Below are positions 48,949 through 58,933 of a stretch of DNA of 64,000 nucleotides, in pieces. Each line of letters opens with the position of its first letter. Within the stretch, counting starts at the first letter, position 1. The notes under the pieces were generated by a model that was not told where the DNA came from, made no database searches, and worked only from the letters and a program-made list of their open reading frames with translations. This DNA is from an uncultured Prochlorococcus sp. (GTDB taxonomy: Bacteria; Cyanobacteriota; Cyanobacteriia; PCC-6307; Cyanobiaceae), in assembly GCA_902564535.1 (NCBI GenBank), contig CACFBG010000001.1, positions 144,564 to 208,563 on the forward strand, given 5' to 3'. Position numbers and translations under genes: made by a program.

Positions 48949-49299
48949 ATGGCCGCTTTATACGATGAAAGTATGAATGCTTTGAGCTTTGTGACTCCAC
49001 TCCTAATTCAATACCTCCCAATTATCAATTTTTTTCTTGGATTTCTTTTTACTGGACTGACTTTAGCCTTTTTGATGAGAATCGTTCTCACTTGGTACCC
49101 TCAAGTGGATCAATCCAAAGGGTTGTGGTTAATCGCAACAATTCCAACCGAGCCTTTTTTACAAATCACCAGAAAAGTTATTGCTCCAATCGGTGGTGTT
49201 GATATAACACCTGTGATATGGGTCGGTTTAATTAGTCTTGCAAGAGAGCTTTTAGTTGGGCAGCAAGGGATATTATCATTACTTTTATTAAAAGTTTAA
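48949..49299 (+). CDS. YggT family membrane protein
   Basis: FLMRIVLTWYPQVDQSKGLWLIATIPTEPFLQITRKVIAPIGGVDITPVIWVGLI. Confidence 0.92.
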   Translation: MAALYDESMNALSFVTPLLIQYLPIINFFLGFLFTGLTLAFLMRIVLTWYPQVDQSKGLWLIATIPTEPFLQITRKVIAPIGGVDITPVIWVGLISLARELLVGQQGILSLLLLKV

Positions 49300-49319
49300 T
49301 TTATAAATCAAATCAAATT

Positions 49320-50669
49320 TTAAGGAAGCATTTCTTGCTCAACAAATTTGGTGTGAACATCTCCATTAATAAACTCTTCTCGTTCAAGAAGTTCAAGATG
49401 AAATTCAATTGTTGTTGGTATTCCTGTGACAGCACATTCATTTAAAGCTCTTTTCATTCGAGAAAGTGCTGACTCTCTATTATTACCCCAGACTATTAAT
49501 TTACCTATCAAGGAATCATAAAAAGGAGGTATGTCATATCCAGTGTAAACATGGCTATCTACTCTTACACCAGGACCTCCAGGAGGTAACCATCCAGTTA
49601 TTCTGCCTGGTGATGGCCGGAAATTATGTTTCGAATCCTCAGCATTTATTCTGCATTCAATAGCATGACCATTTAATTTTATATCTGACTGTTGAAAAGT
49701 GATTGGATCACCACCAGCAATACGAAGTTGTTCTGCTATTAAATCAATACCTGTAACCATTTCAGTCACAGGATGCTCTACCTGAATTCGTGTATTCATT
49801 TCCATAAAATAAAAATTACCGTTCCTATCTAAAAGAAATTCAACGGTTCCCGCGCCTTCATAATTAATACTTTTTGCAGCAGCAACAGCTGCCTCACCCA
49901 TTCTTAGTCGAAGATCATTGTCTAGAGCTGGGCTAGGAGATTCCTCCAATAATTTTTGGTGTCGTCGCTGAATAGAACAATCTCTTTCTCCTAAATGAAC
50001 AACATTGCCATGTCTATCTGCCAAAATCTGAACTTCTACATGGCGAGGGCGATCTATAAATTTCTCCATATAAAGACCTGCATTGCCGAAGGCAGCTTCA
50101 GCTTCGCCTTGGGCAGCCTTAAAAAGATTCTCCATTTGATCTGATTTTTGCACCAAGCGCATACCTCTCCCTCCTCCTCCAGCCGTTGCTTTAATCATTA
50201 CGGGATAAGACATCTCCTTCGCCAAAGCATCAGCTTCTTCAGGCCCAGATAACAAACCATTGCTTCCTGGAACAGTAGGAACACCCCCTTGCTCCATTGT
50301 CGCTTTAGCAGTTGATTTATCACCCATAGACCTAATCGCATGTGGCGAAGGTCCCACAAAAACTATTCCATGATCTCTACAAATTTCAGCAAAACGATCA
50401 TTTTCAGCAAGAAAACCATATCCAGGATGAATGGCATCTACTCCTCTTGAAGTAGCAGCAGCCAAAATGTTCGGAACATTTAGATAGCTTTTACTGCTAG
50501 GAGCATCCCCTACACATACGGCTTCATCAGCCAATTGAACATGCAGAGCATTGCGATCAACCGTGCTGTAGACAGCAACAGTGGAAATACCGACCTCCCT
50601 ACAACTCCGGAGAATTCGAAGGGCAATCTCCCCACGATTGGCTATTAAAAGCTTCCCTATAGCCATCAA
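49320..50669 (-). CDS. accC: Acetyl-CoA carboxylase biotin carboxylase subunit
   Basis: [41 protein letters not shown], and [24 protein letters not shown]. Confidence 0.97.
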   Translation of the reverse strand: MMAIGKLLIANRGEIALRILRSCREVGISTVAVYSTVDRNALHVQLADEAVCVGDAPSSKSYLNVPNILAAATSRGVDAIHPGYGFLAENDRFAEICRDHGIVFVGPSPHAIRSMGDKSTAKATMEQGGVPTVPGSNGLLSGPEEADALAKEMSYPVMIKATAGGGGRGMRLVQKSDQMENLFKAAQGEAEAAFGNAGLYMEKFIDRPRHVEVQILADRHGNVVHLGERDCSIQRRHQKLLEESPSPALDNDLRLRMGEAAVAAAKSINYEGAGTVEFLLDRNGNFYFMEMNTRIQVEHPVTEMVTGIDLIAEQLRIAGGDPITFQQSDIKLNGHAIECRINAEDSKHNFRPSPGRITGWLPPGGPGVRVDSHVYTGYDIPPFYDSLIGKLIVWGNNRESALSRMKRALNECAVTGIPTTIEFHLELLEREEFINGDVHTKFVEQEMLP

Positions 50670-50787
50670 GGATTATTCGTTCCTGGCGAGATAGTATCAG
50701 TCTTAGTATCCCTAGTAATTTGACTTTGAAAATAAGCTTGAACGTTATGATCAATTTTAACTAAGACAAAGATGCTTAGTTTCCCCC

Positions 50788-50869
50788 GCGGATGTGGTGG
50801 AATTGGTAGACACGCACGTTTGAGGGGCGTGTGGCTTCGGCCTTGCGAGTTCAAGTCTCGCCATCCGCA
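50788..50869 (+). tRNA. tRNA-Leu (anticodon GAG)
   Basis: Acceptor GCGGATG/CATCCGC plus discriminator A; anticodon arm CACGT-TTGAGGG-GCGTG (GAG); long variable arm; T-arm GCGAGTTCAAGTCTCGC; no encoded CCA. Confidence 0.95.
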
Positions 50870-50884
50870 TTAATTAATTCAAAT

Positions 50885-52186
50885 TTGAAATCGAGCACTC
50901 CTTTCCCTTATACAAAAGCGAATCTGGCAATAGTAATTGTCTCTAATGGGCCAGGAGAGCTATCTACATGGGTTAGGCCAATTGCAGAAAAACTTCATCA
51001 AGAATTATTGAATAAGACTCGATTAAAGGAAGCCAGCGTAAGCATCAGATTAATTTTAGTTCCATGCCCCAATGCTACTGGGCAAGAAAAACAAGTCGCT
51101 GAGCAATGGGGAATATTTGATCTAATTACTAAAGCTAATGATTTCTGGAAAGTTTTAATTAATCCAAAAAGTTTTTGTTCTTGGCCCAACGAAGGTCTCG
51201 TTCTTTTCTTAGGAGGAGACCAATTTTGGAGTGTTCTACTTTCGGCAAGATTAGGATATATAAATCTTACTTATGCAGAATGGATATCTAGATGGCCCCA
51301 ATGGAACCACAAAATTTTTGCAATGTCGTCAAAAGTAATAAACCGTGTCCCTAAAAAATATAGAAATAGATGCATGGTTGTTGGGGATTTAATGGCAGAT
51401 TTAAATCTGCCAATAGGTAATAGAAAAATACTTGCTAAAGGTTCATGGGTTGCATTATTACCAGGTTCAAAAAAAGCAAAACTCTCTGTAGGTGTACCTT
51501 TTATGCTCGAAGTCGCTGATCGTTTAAAAAGAAAGCTGCCAGAATGTAATTTCTTACTGCCTATTGCTCCAACTACCAATATAGAAGAAATTTGCCAATT
51601 AAGTAATGCTAGTAATCCTATAGCCACTCAATATGAATCTGAGATAAAAGAAGTGGTTAATCCAATTGAAAAATTAGAAATGAAAAAAATAATAACAAGT
51701 AATGGAACAGAGATCTTTTTAGAGGAAGAAAGTCCAGCCTATATTACATTAAGTCAATGCAATTTAGCCATAACAACAATTGGAGCAAATACCTCTGAAT
51801 TAGGTGCTTTAGGAGTGCCAATGTTGGTAATCGTGCCAACACAACATCTTCATGTAATGAAAGCTTGGGATGGATTCCTTGGTGTTCTTGCTAGGCTTCC
51901 TATCTTAAGCGCTATTTTGAGTTTTCTTATAGGGAAATGGAGATTGAGAAAAAATAATTCTTTAGCTTGGCCCAATATATCTGCAGGTAGAAAGATTGTT
52001 CCTGAAAAAGTAGGGAATATTATTCCTTCTGAAATTGCCAATGAAGCATTCGAATGGCTTACCTCTCCTCAAAGACTAAAGGGACAAAAAGATGATTTAC
52101 GTTCCTTAAGAGGTACTCCTGGAGCAGTCAAATTATTAACAAATGAAATTATTAAAATTGTTCTAACTTTATATAATAAAAATTAA
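50885..52186 (+). CDS. Lipid-A-disaccharide synthase-related glycosyltransferase
   Basis: NLAIVIVSNGPGELSTWVRPIAEKLHQEL, ALLPGSKKAKLSVGVPFMLEVADRL, and TTIGANTSELGALGVPMLVIVPTQ. The ORF-track start at 50831 lies inside the tRNA; the TTG at 50885 is a plausible start. Confidence 0.85.
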   Translation: MKSSTPFPYTKANLAIVIVSNGPGELSTWVRPIAEKLHQELLNKTRLKEASVSIRLILVPCPNATGQEKQVAEQWGIFDLITKANDFWKVLINPKSFCSWPNEGLVLFLGGDQFWSVLLSARLGYINLTYAEWISRWPQWNHKIFAMSSKVINRVPKKYRNRCMVVGDLMADLNLPIGNRKILAKGSWVALLPGSKKAKLSVGVPFMLEVADRLKRKLPECNFLLPIAPTTNIEEICQLSNASNPIATQYESEIKEVVNPIEKLEMKKIITSNGTEIFLEEESPAYITLSQCNLAITTIGANTSELGALGVPMLVIVPTQHLHVMKAWDGFLGVLARLPILSAILSFLIGKWRLRKNNSLAWPNISAGRKIVPEKVGNIIPSEIANEAFEWLTSPQRLKGQKDDLRSLRGTPGAVKLLTNEIIKIVLTLYNKN

Positions 52187-52214
52187 ATTGAGGGCAAAAT
52201 CTTATTGATTAATA

Positions 52215-53288
52215 TTACCAAGGATCTTCTATCTCATTTTGAATAGATTTCAATTCCGGATCAGTTTTTTCATTAAGCAATTCAGATTTTTTTTGGGGTT
52301 GTACTTTATAATCAACAGGTTCAACATCTAAAGGATCTCTAGAGTTACTAACAGGTCTTCTAGAAGCAGGTTTCGGAATAAATTCTGTTTCTTTTGAGAC
52401 TCCAACTAAATCCTCTTGAATGATTTTCTGATTTTGATAATCATCAATTCTATTGTCTTGATAATTCTCAGAATCGTCTATATATCTGCGCTCTCTAATG
52501 ATTTCTTCCCTATCTTCTAATTCAACATATTCCATTTCTTCTTCTACTTCTTCTTCAAGTAATTGATTAGTTGCAGGTTCAAGAATTCTTTGATTTTCTT
52601 CATTACTTTCTCCAGATGACAATTGATTTTCAACGGGTACAAGATTCATGCGATAACGCTCTCTTTCTTGTTCCTCCCAACTAGTTCCTCCAACTCCTAA
52701 TTTCTCTAGAAAGCCACTGTTAAGTTGTTTAAGTTTATCTTCAGCTCCCTCATAAACAATTATTCGATCTGCTCCACTGCTAACAATTTCGTCAACCGCA
52801 ATTTCCCATGTACTTAACACACCTTCTCCAAGCACAGGAACTCCTAAAGCACCCATTACTAACGTAGTTAATTCTCCGGTTTCAATATCAAAAGAAAAGC
52901 CCAGAACCCTTCCCAATTGCTGACCCGATTCAGTAATCACTTGACAATTAATGACTCGGCTAAATCTGTCTGGAGTGAAATTTTCACTTAAAGAGTCAAC
53001 CGAATCAACAAGAATGACATCACCTACCTGCCTTATTCGATCCAAAGGCATCCATCGGGGTAAGCCTGGAAGGAAGCGAGTTAAAGGGTTATCTCTTAGA
53101 CCTAACGCTACAACTTCACGATGATCAATATCTACTACCACTTCTCCAACCACACCTAAGCGTCGTCCTGTATCTCTCGTAATGACCTGTGTTCCCATTA
53201 ATTCCGATCGCAGCCATAATCGATCACTAGGAACAGGCTCTGGGGATTGGTTTTGAATTGGAGTATTTGTCAATCGTAAAAAAACCAA
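52215..53288 (-). CDS. PRC-barrel domain protein (two PRC repeats) with acidic tail
   Basis: LMGTQVITRDTGRRLGVVGEVVVDIDHREVVALGLRD and VINCQVITESGQQLGRVLGFSFDIETGELTTLVMG; Glu-rich C-terminus. Confidence 0.88.
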   Translation of the reverse strand: MVFLRLTNTPIQNQSPEPVPSDRLWLRSELMGTQVITRDTGRRLGVVGEVVVDIDHREVVALGLRDNPLTRFLPGLPRWMPLDRIRQVGDVILVDSVDSLSENFTPDRFSRVINCQVITESGQQLGRVLGFSFDIETGELTTLVMGALGVPVLGEGVLSTWEIAVDEIVSSGADRIIVYEGAEDKLKQLNSGFLEKLGVGGTSWEEQERERYRMNLVPVENQLSSGESNEENQRILEPATNQLLEEEVEEEMEYVELEDREEIIRERRYIDDSENYQDNRIDDYQNQKIIQEDLVGVSKETEFIPKPASRRPVSNSRDPLDVEPVDYKVQPQKKSELLNEKTDPELKSIQNEIEDPW

Positions 53289-53336
53289 CTTAAATGCTGT
53301 TGTCTCATTTTGACGTAATGAGTGTTTAGAAGCATC

Positions 53337-56300
53337 TCATGCTGCTGCTGGTAAGCCAACAACTTGAGTATGGGCTCCGCGAGCTTGAGTTACACCTATT
53401 GTCCTACTTGAAGCGCCAATCATCGGTCGACGGTGACTGACAACTAAAAATTGCGCCTGTTGGGCTTGAGTAGCAATCAGTGCAGATAGTCGCTCTACAT
53501 TTACACCATCCAAAAAGCTATCTACCTCGTCTAAAGCATAAAAAGGCGAAGGTCTGAAACGTTGAAGTGCAAAAAGAAAACTTAAAGCTGTTAATGATTT
53601 TTCACCACCTGACATTGCAGCAAGACGTCTTACAGCCTTACCTTTTGGATGAGCCACTAAAGTCAAGCCCCCTTCTAAAGGATCTTCAGGATTATCAAGT
53701 TGTAAATGACCATCACCTTCAGAAAGACTCGCAAAAATCTCTCGAAAATATTTATCAACTGCTTCAAAAGCTTCCATAAAAGCTTCTTGCCTCAAAGTTC
53801 CCACAGTTTCTATGCGAAGTAATAGCTCTGAACGTTCATCACTGAGAATATCTAATTTCTCAACAAGATCTCCTAATCGAATTTCAAGTTTCTCTAATTC
53901 CTCTAATGCAAGCATATTGACAGGTTCCAAAGCTTCCATTTTTTGCTGAAGTTCGTGAAGTTGTTGTTGCAAAGCTTGAAGTCCTTCATTCCTTAGTTCA
54001 TCTGAAATTTCTGGTAATGGTTGTGGCAGAGAGTTTTCTAACTCCTTCAGACGATTACTGCCACTTCTAATTTCTTCTTCTAAAGATTTTTGATCTTCAC
54101 GCAAACGTTCTAATTTCCACTGAGCTTCTTGCAAAATCTCCCTTTGTTTAGATACTTCTACTTCTGCAGCATCTCTAGCTCGTCTTTGTTCCCCAAAAAG
54201 AGCTTGCAATTTACTTTGTTGCTTTTCAAGGCTCTTTCGACATTCAACTAAATGCTCTGATTGTTTTTGCCATTCTTTATGAGCGCTAGCTAAATTCTGA
54301 ACTTCAACTTTTAACCTATTTTCTTCATTATCTAGAGATAACTTCAGTGCTTGATATCTTTGCAAGGTCAGCTCACGCTGTCTATGAAAATTCAATACTT
54401 CATCTCTTTCTTTCCGTACATTTAAAAGGATTAAATCAGCCGAATCAAGTTCATTTTTTAATTGTTTCCAATTCTCAGAATCACCTTCAACTTTAGCATT
54501 TTCATCCTCCTTATCTAGTTCATTTAATTTTACAAGAATTGGATTTATCTGATGATTAATTGACTCTAATTTAGATTGATATTCTTTTTTAGTATTATCC
54601 AAATCTTTCAATCTGTCATCACATTTTTTCTTCCTTTCAACTAATGGTTCATTAGAACGTAAGAAAGCATTTCTTTCTGCTTCCAAGGCAACATGTCTTT
54701 CCTCAAATTGCTTTAAAAGATTACGAATATTTTCTAGTAAAGAACCTTTTACATCCTTTTCTTTACTGCAAATTAATAAAGTTTCGCCTAATTGTAGCAA
54801 TCTTTGGCGAAGAGGCTCTGCTTCATCAAAATCATGATTTCTGCTAAAACTAAGTCCTAAGCTTTTTTTTAAAAAGCTACCTCCAGTCATTGCTCCACTT
54901 TTCTCAAGTAATTCACCATCAAGAGTTACTGCTCTGGTTTTACCAATATGTAAGCGAGCATTACTTAAAGATTCAAAAACCAAAGTATCTCCAAAAACAT
55001 AATTAAATACATCCCTGTAAATAGAATCATATTTAACCAATTGAAAAGCTTGTCCTATGCAACCTGAAATTTGATTATAATCGAGAGAAGGATGTCTACC
55101 TTTCGATAAAGCAAAGTTTCCATTTGCACCTGTAGATTTAATTTTATTCAAAGGCAAAAATGTTAATCTTCCTGCTTTTCTTTGTTTCAAAATATCAATT
55201 GCTTTAGCTGCAATTTGATCATTATCAACAACAATTTGACCTAATCTAGCGCCTGCCGCGACATCTAAAGCTAATCTATAAGCGTTTTCAACATTACCTA
55301 ATTGTGCTACTGGCCCATGAATCCCCTCGAGTCCTGACTCTAAAAGCAATCTAAGAGCTCCTGCTCCTCGAGTTTCCTGTATAGCATCTCTTCTACTATC
55401 TATACGAGCAATATCTCTTTCTAATTTGGTTTTTTCTCTATCTAAGCGTTCAAAGGTTCTAGCTTGAACTTGAAGAGCTTCGATAGCATCTTGATATTGA
55501 GCTTTATGAGTAGTAATTTTTTCTTGTAGAAGCTTAAATTCACTTTCTAATGAATCAAGATGTTCAACAACTTCTTTATTTTGAGCATTATCCCTTAACT
55601 GATCAGCCTTAAGTTCCTCCCTTCTAGAAGAAACTTGTACCAATCCTTCTTTCAATTTTTGTTGATTTTCTTGTAAGGGATAAATAGCTTCTTGTAATTC
55701 TTTCCTAATGGCATTACGTTTTCTTTGCTCCTCAAACCAAGCACCAGATTTACCAGCAACATCTCCTAATCTTCGTCGAGATGCTTCTACCGAAGCTTCA
55801 GCATTTCTACAAGCTAATTCAACTGAATCAAGTGATTTTAGATTTGAATCTTTCTGCTCATTTTTCTCATCTTTAAGAAGTTGATTTCTTTTTTCAATAA
55901 GTTCCTGACGAGAATCATTTAATCTTTCTCCTTCATCTTTAAGCTTTAAAGCTTGTCGATCTAATTCGCGTGATTGTGTTTCCAAGCCAGCTAATTCAGA
56001 TTGAACTGCTAACAATTTATCTTCACCTAGATTTTTTACATTTTCCTGCAAGTTTTTCAATAATTTTGTAGATTCAACTAATTTATTTTCTTGATCTGTA
56101 ATACTTTTAGAATCTAAAATTTCTTTTTCTTTCAGATTCTTTGATTTATTATTTAAGTCATGAAGCTTCACTTTAGCATCATCAAAAGCAAGCACTAATT
56201 CCTGTTGTTTACCAAGATACATTTTCTCTTTTAATTCTTGATATACTCTTGCTTTAGTACAATCTTTTTCTAAACGTTGTTTAGAAGTAATTAATTCTTG

Positions 56301-56960
56301 TTCAACGATTCTACAGCGTTCTTGTCGTTCATGAACATCATCAAGTTTTCTACGAGTTTGCTCTATCCGATTATCAAATAAGGCAACTCCTGCTAATTCA
56401 TCTATTAAGCCACGTCTATCCTTATTACTCATGGATACAATTCGTGTCACATCTCCTTGCATCACTACATTGCTACCTTCAGGATCAATTCTTAATCTTC
56501 TTAATTGAGTTTGTAGTTGTTGCAAATTGCAGGGTTCCCCATCTGAGCTATAGCTAGAGCTATAAGAACCACCTGGCATTACTCGTAGTCGTCTGCTTAC
56601 TATCCATTCCTTTTGATCTGAGCGAATCCAAGGGCCTTCGATTTCTTGCTCCAGTCCATCTTCGGCTGCATCAGGCTCCCAATCACTAAGATCAAAACGA
56701 ACACTTACTTCTGTTTCCGCAGCTTTACCGGCTCTTAAAACACCGCTATTTATAAGATCTGGAAGACGGTCGGCTCTCATCCCTTTGCTATTTGCCAGTC
56801 CAAGGCAAAAAAGGACTCCGTCCAGAATATTGCTTTTTCCAGAACCATTGGGTCCGGTAACTACTGTAAATCCTTGTTCAAGGGGGATGCTAATAGTCCC
56901 CCCGAAGGACTTAAAATTCGTTAGCCCGACCTCATTGATATAAACCAAGAGGAGGCCCAA
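53337..56960 (-). CDS. smc: Chromosome segregation protein SMC
   Basis: VVTGPNGSGKSNILDGVLFCLG, coiled coils with a hinge region, MSGGEKSLTALSFLFALQRFRPSPFYALDEVDSFLD. Confidence 0.97.
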   Translation of the reverse strand: MGLLLVYINEVGLTNFKSFGGTISIPLEQGFTVVTGPNGSGKSNILDGVLFCLGLANSKGMRADRLPDLINSGVLRAGKAAETEVSVRFDLSDWEPDAAEDGLEQEIEGPWIRSDQKEWIVSRRLRVMPGGSYSSSYSSDGEPCNLQQLQTQLRRLRIDPEGSNVVMQGDVTRIVSMSNKDRRGLIDELAGVALFDNRIEQTRRKLDDVHERQERCRIVEQELITSKQRLEKDCTKARVYQELKEKMYLGKQQELVLAFDDAKVKLHDLNNKSKNLKEKEILDSKSITDQENKLVESTKLLKNLQENVKNLGEDKLLAVQSELAGLETQSRELDRQALKLKDEGERLNDSRQELIEKRNQLLKDEKNEQKDSNLKSLDSVELACRNAEASVEASRRRLGDVAGKSGAWFEEQRKRNAIRKELQEAIYPLQENQQKLKEGLVQVSSRREELKADQLRDNAQNKEVVEHLDSLESEFKLLQEKITTHKAQYQDAIEALQVQARTFERLDREKTKLERDIARIDSRRDAIQETRGAGALRLLLESGLEGIHGPVAQLGNVENAYRLALDVAAGARLGQIVVDNDQIAAKAIDILKQRKAGRLTFLPLNKIKSTGANGNFALSKGRHPSLDYNQISGCIGQAFQLVKYDSIYRDVFNYVFGDTLVFESLSNARLHIGKTRAVTLDGELLEKSGAMTGGSFLKKSLGLSFSRNHDFDEAEPLRQRLLQLGETLLICSKEKDVKGSLLENIRNLLKQFEERHVALEAERNAFLRSNEPLVERKKKCDDRLKDLDNTKKEYQSKLESINHQINPILVKLNELDKEDENAKVEGDSENWKQLKNELDSADLILLNVRKERDEVLNFHRQRELTLQRYQALKLSLDNEENRLKVEVQNLASAHKEWQKQSEHLVECRKSLEKQQSKLQALFGEQRRARDAAEVEVSKQREILQEAQWKLERLREDQKSLEEEIRSGSNRLKELENSLPQPLPEISDELRNEGLQALQQQLHELQQKMEALEPVNMLALEELEKLEIRLGDLVEKLDILSDERSELLLRIETVGTLRQEAFMEAFEAVDKYFREIFASLSEGDGHLQLDNPEDPLEGGLTLVAHPKGKAVRRLAAMSGGEKSLTALSFLFALQRFRPSPFYALDEVDSFLDGVNVERLSALIATQAQQAQFLVVSHRRPMIGASSRTIGVTQARGAHTQVVGLPAAA

Positions 56961-57032
56961 TAAAGAGTCTAAAATCTAGCGGGATTTAAAAAAAACTCAA
57001 GGGCTACTTAACCATCGCTTATGAAAGCAGTC

Positions 57033-57440
57033 TCAAGAGCGCAAAAAACATTGTTGTTTAGAAATCATTAATGTTCCCGTTAATTTCTCTCCTAACAATT
57101 TTATTTGAAAAGCCACATCATTAGATTGAGGTAATTCACCAATAAAAAATCCAGAACTTACAGGAGAAGCCCAGCCTCTTCCTCCTGAAACCTCTCGTCC
57201 TGCAGTATCTAGCCAAGAAAGATTATGTGGAGCTATGGAAGTGATCTTCAATGCTGGGCCATTTAATTGAGGAATTTGCGATAATCGCCATGAGCGACAA
57301 TTCAAACCATCCTCTATCAAGAGATCAAAGTGAAAGGAAAGTAAATCCTCAGAAGATTCATTATGTTTTAAAAGAACCCATCTATTTGTCTTTTGCATTG
57401 ATAAAGAAAATAGCAATTTTTTGTTAGAACTTGTATTCAA
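57033..57440 (-). CDS. Hypothetical protein, 135 aa
   Basis: RWVLLKHNESSEDLLSFHFDLLIEDGLNCRSWRLSQIPQLNGP; globular composition. Confidence 0.65.
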   Translation of the reverse strand: MNTSSNKKLLFSLSMQKTNRWVLLKHNESSEDLLSFHFDLLIEDGLNCRSWRLSQIPQLNGPALKITSIAPHNLSWLDTAGREVSGGRGWASPVSSGFFIGELPQSNDVAFQIKLLGEKLTGTLMISKQQCFLRS

Positions 57441-57444
57441 TGTT

Positions 57445-57588
57445 ATGCATTTTAAAAATGAAGTAACTAATCAAGCTAGATATATAGCAAGAAGTCTTTA
57501 TTTAATGATTGCTAAGATTAAGAACTTAAAGGGTAATTTAATCAACAGTTTAAAGATATTTAAATTGCAATACTTTTATACTGCATAA
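57445..57588 (+). CDS. Possible small basic protein, 47 aa
   Basis: Not in the ORF track. MHFKNEVTNQARYIARSLYLMIAKIKNLKGNLINSLKIFKLQYFYTA; no homology call. Confidence 0.25.
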   Translation: MHFKNEVTNQARYIARSLYLMIAKIKNLKGNLINSLKIFKLQYFYTA

Positions 57589-57651
57589 ACTTTTGAAGAA
57601 AGCATTCATGCAATCAAATTTTCTATTAAAAAAAAAATAATACAAGATTCT

Positions 57652-57678
57652 AAGAGTGAGAGAAAACTCACTCTCTTA
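57652..57678. terminator. Intergenic hairpin, possible terminator of the minus-strand gene ending at 57720
   Basis: AGAGTGAG-AGAAAA-CTCACTCT, an 8-bp stem, with a T-rich tract further downstream on the minus strand. Confidence 0.4.
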
Positions 57679-57719
57679 AATCACCGAATTAATCAAGGAA
57701 GAATCTATTAAGGCCTTAA

Positions 57720-57950
57720 TTAACTTTTGGCCTCTGGAACAAACCTCAACGCAATGAGCAAAAGGCTACCAGCCCCAGCAAATGAGGCCGCAACGATACC
57801 GAAAGAGGTTGGAATGGTGTTGGACGCAAAATACATTGCTGACAAACCGACGTCCATAATCACTAAAGTAAATGCTGAAAGACTTTTAGCATTAGAACCA
57901 TAGCTATAGCAATTAAATGTAAGCAAAGTCGACGCTTTGATGCACTTCAT
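57720..57950 (-). CDS. Small membrane protein
   Basis: Two hydrophobic stretches; the internal Met (MDVGLSAMYFASNTIPTSFG...) may be the true start. Confidence 0.55.
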   Translation of the reverse strand: MKCIKASTLLTFNCYSYGSNAKSLSAFTLVIMDVGLSAMYFASNTIPTSFGIVAASFAGAGSLLLIALRFVPEAKS

Positions 57951-58058
57951 AGACCTTAGAAAAAGCGTTTTATGCGGAAAAACGAAGAATGAGATTATAT
58001 TTGATGTGGAAAGCTACACAAAACTAAGGGTTCCCTTGAGGCTTAGTGCTTACTAGGC

Positions 58059-58541
58059 TTGATACAAATTCTGGATTTTATGGAATCAATGAATTCCTCA
58101 TCCGGGGAACCTCAAACTAGGATCAAAGAGGCTAATGATCTAGAGCAAAAGCTCACAGATCAATGGTTGAATGAAAGATTTGAAAGTTTACTGCCCAAAA
58201 TCCAAGAAGAGTGGCCAGACTTGGCACGGCAAACACTTGAGGCAACTCGTGGGAGCCTAGATGAATTAATCACTGTTATTGCAAAACATTCAGGCAATAC
58301 CAATTATGGAGTTCAAGAGCAATTAGAAGAACTTTTCAACACTGCAAGTGAAAAAACAAAGGATTTTGCTGAAAGCCTCGAGCCTTTAGAAAAACAATTA
58401 GAAGCTCTGCTGGATGAATTAAACAAAACTCTTAGGCCAAAAATTGAACAACCTGTCAGGAAACGACCTCTTTTAGCTCTTGGAATAGCTGCAGGAATTG
58501 GCGTTATTCTTGGCGTAATGCTTTCAGGAGGTAAAAGATAA
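58059..58541 (+). CDS. DUF883/YqjD-like protein
   Basis: Charged amphipathic helices followed by a C-terminal RKRPLLALGIAAGIGVILGVMLSGGKR membrane anchor. Confidence 0.6.
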   Translation: MIQILDFMESMNSSSGEPQTRIKEANDLEQKLTDQWLNERFESLLPKIQEEWPDLARQTLEATRGSLDELITVIAKHSGNTNYGVQEQLEELFNTASEKTKDFAESLEPLEKQLEALLDELNKTLRPKIEQPVRKRPLLALGIAAGIGVILGVMLSGGKR

Positions 58542-58543
58542 TC

Positions 58544-58930
58544 ATGGAAGCACCAGATCGGTCCAAAAACCTTGGCGCTGCAGCAAGAGTAACTGCATTA
58601 GCAAGTTCAGTCATGGATTTGCATGTAAGAATTGCCTTGCAAGAAATGGATCGAGAAAAGCGTCGATTGATTAGTGGTGGAATTTTTCTTGGAATGGGCG
58701 GTATTTTATTGCTATTTGCATTATTAGCCTCAGAAATAGTTTTAATTCATTGGATGCAAGAGAAATTGGGTTGGGATTTTGATATTTCACTAATAGTTAT
58801 CGCCTTATGTGATATTGCATTAGCTGGCCTAAGTTTAAGAATAGGAGGCAAGCTTTCGAAAGGACCATATCTACCTGAAACCCTTGAAGGTATTTCAAAA
58901 ACAACAAAAGCTGTGCTTGGAAAATCATAA
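58544..58930 (+). CDS. YqjE-like / phage holin superfamily III (DUF1469-type) membrane protein
   Basis: Immediately follows the YqjD-like gene; two TM helices, N-terminal amphipathic helix LHVRIALQEMDREKRRLISGGIFLGMGGILLLFALLA. Confidence 0.65.
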   Translation: MEAPDRSKNLGAAARVTALASSVMDLHVRIALQEMDREKRRLISGGIFLGMGGILLLFALLASEIVLIHWMQEKLGWDFDISLIVIALCDIALAGLSLRIGGKLSKGPYLPETLEGISKTTKAVLGKS

Positions 58931-58933
58931 TTA

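Noticed and set aside
50666-50854. 62-aa minus-strand ORF
   Set aside because: Runs antisense through the tRNA-Leu gene and intergenic DNA; no protein-like features.
50831-50884. 5' part of ORF 50831..52186
   Set aside because: Overlaps the tRNA-Leu 3' half; the true start is downstream (TTG 50885 or later).
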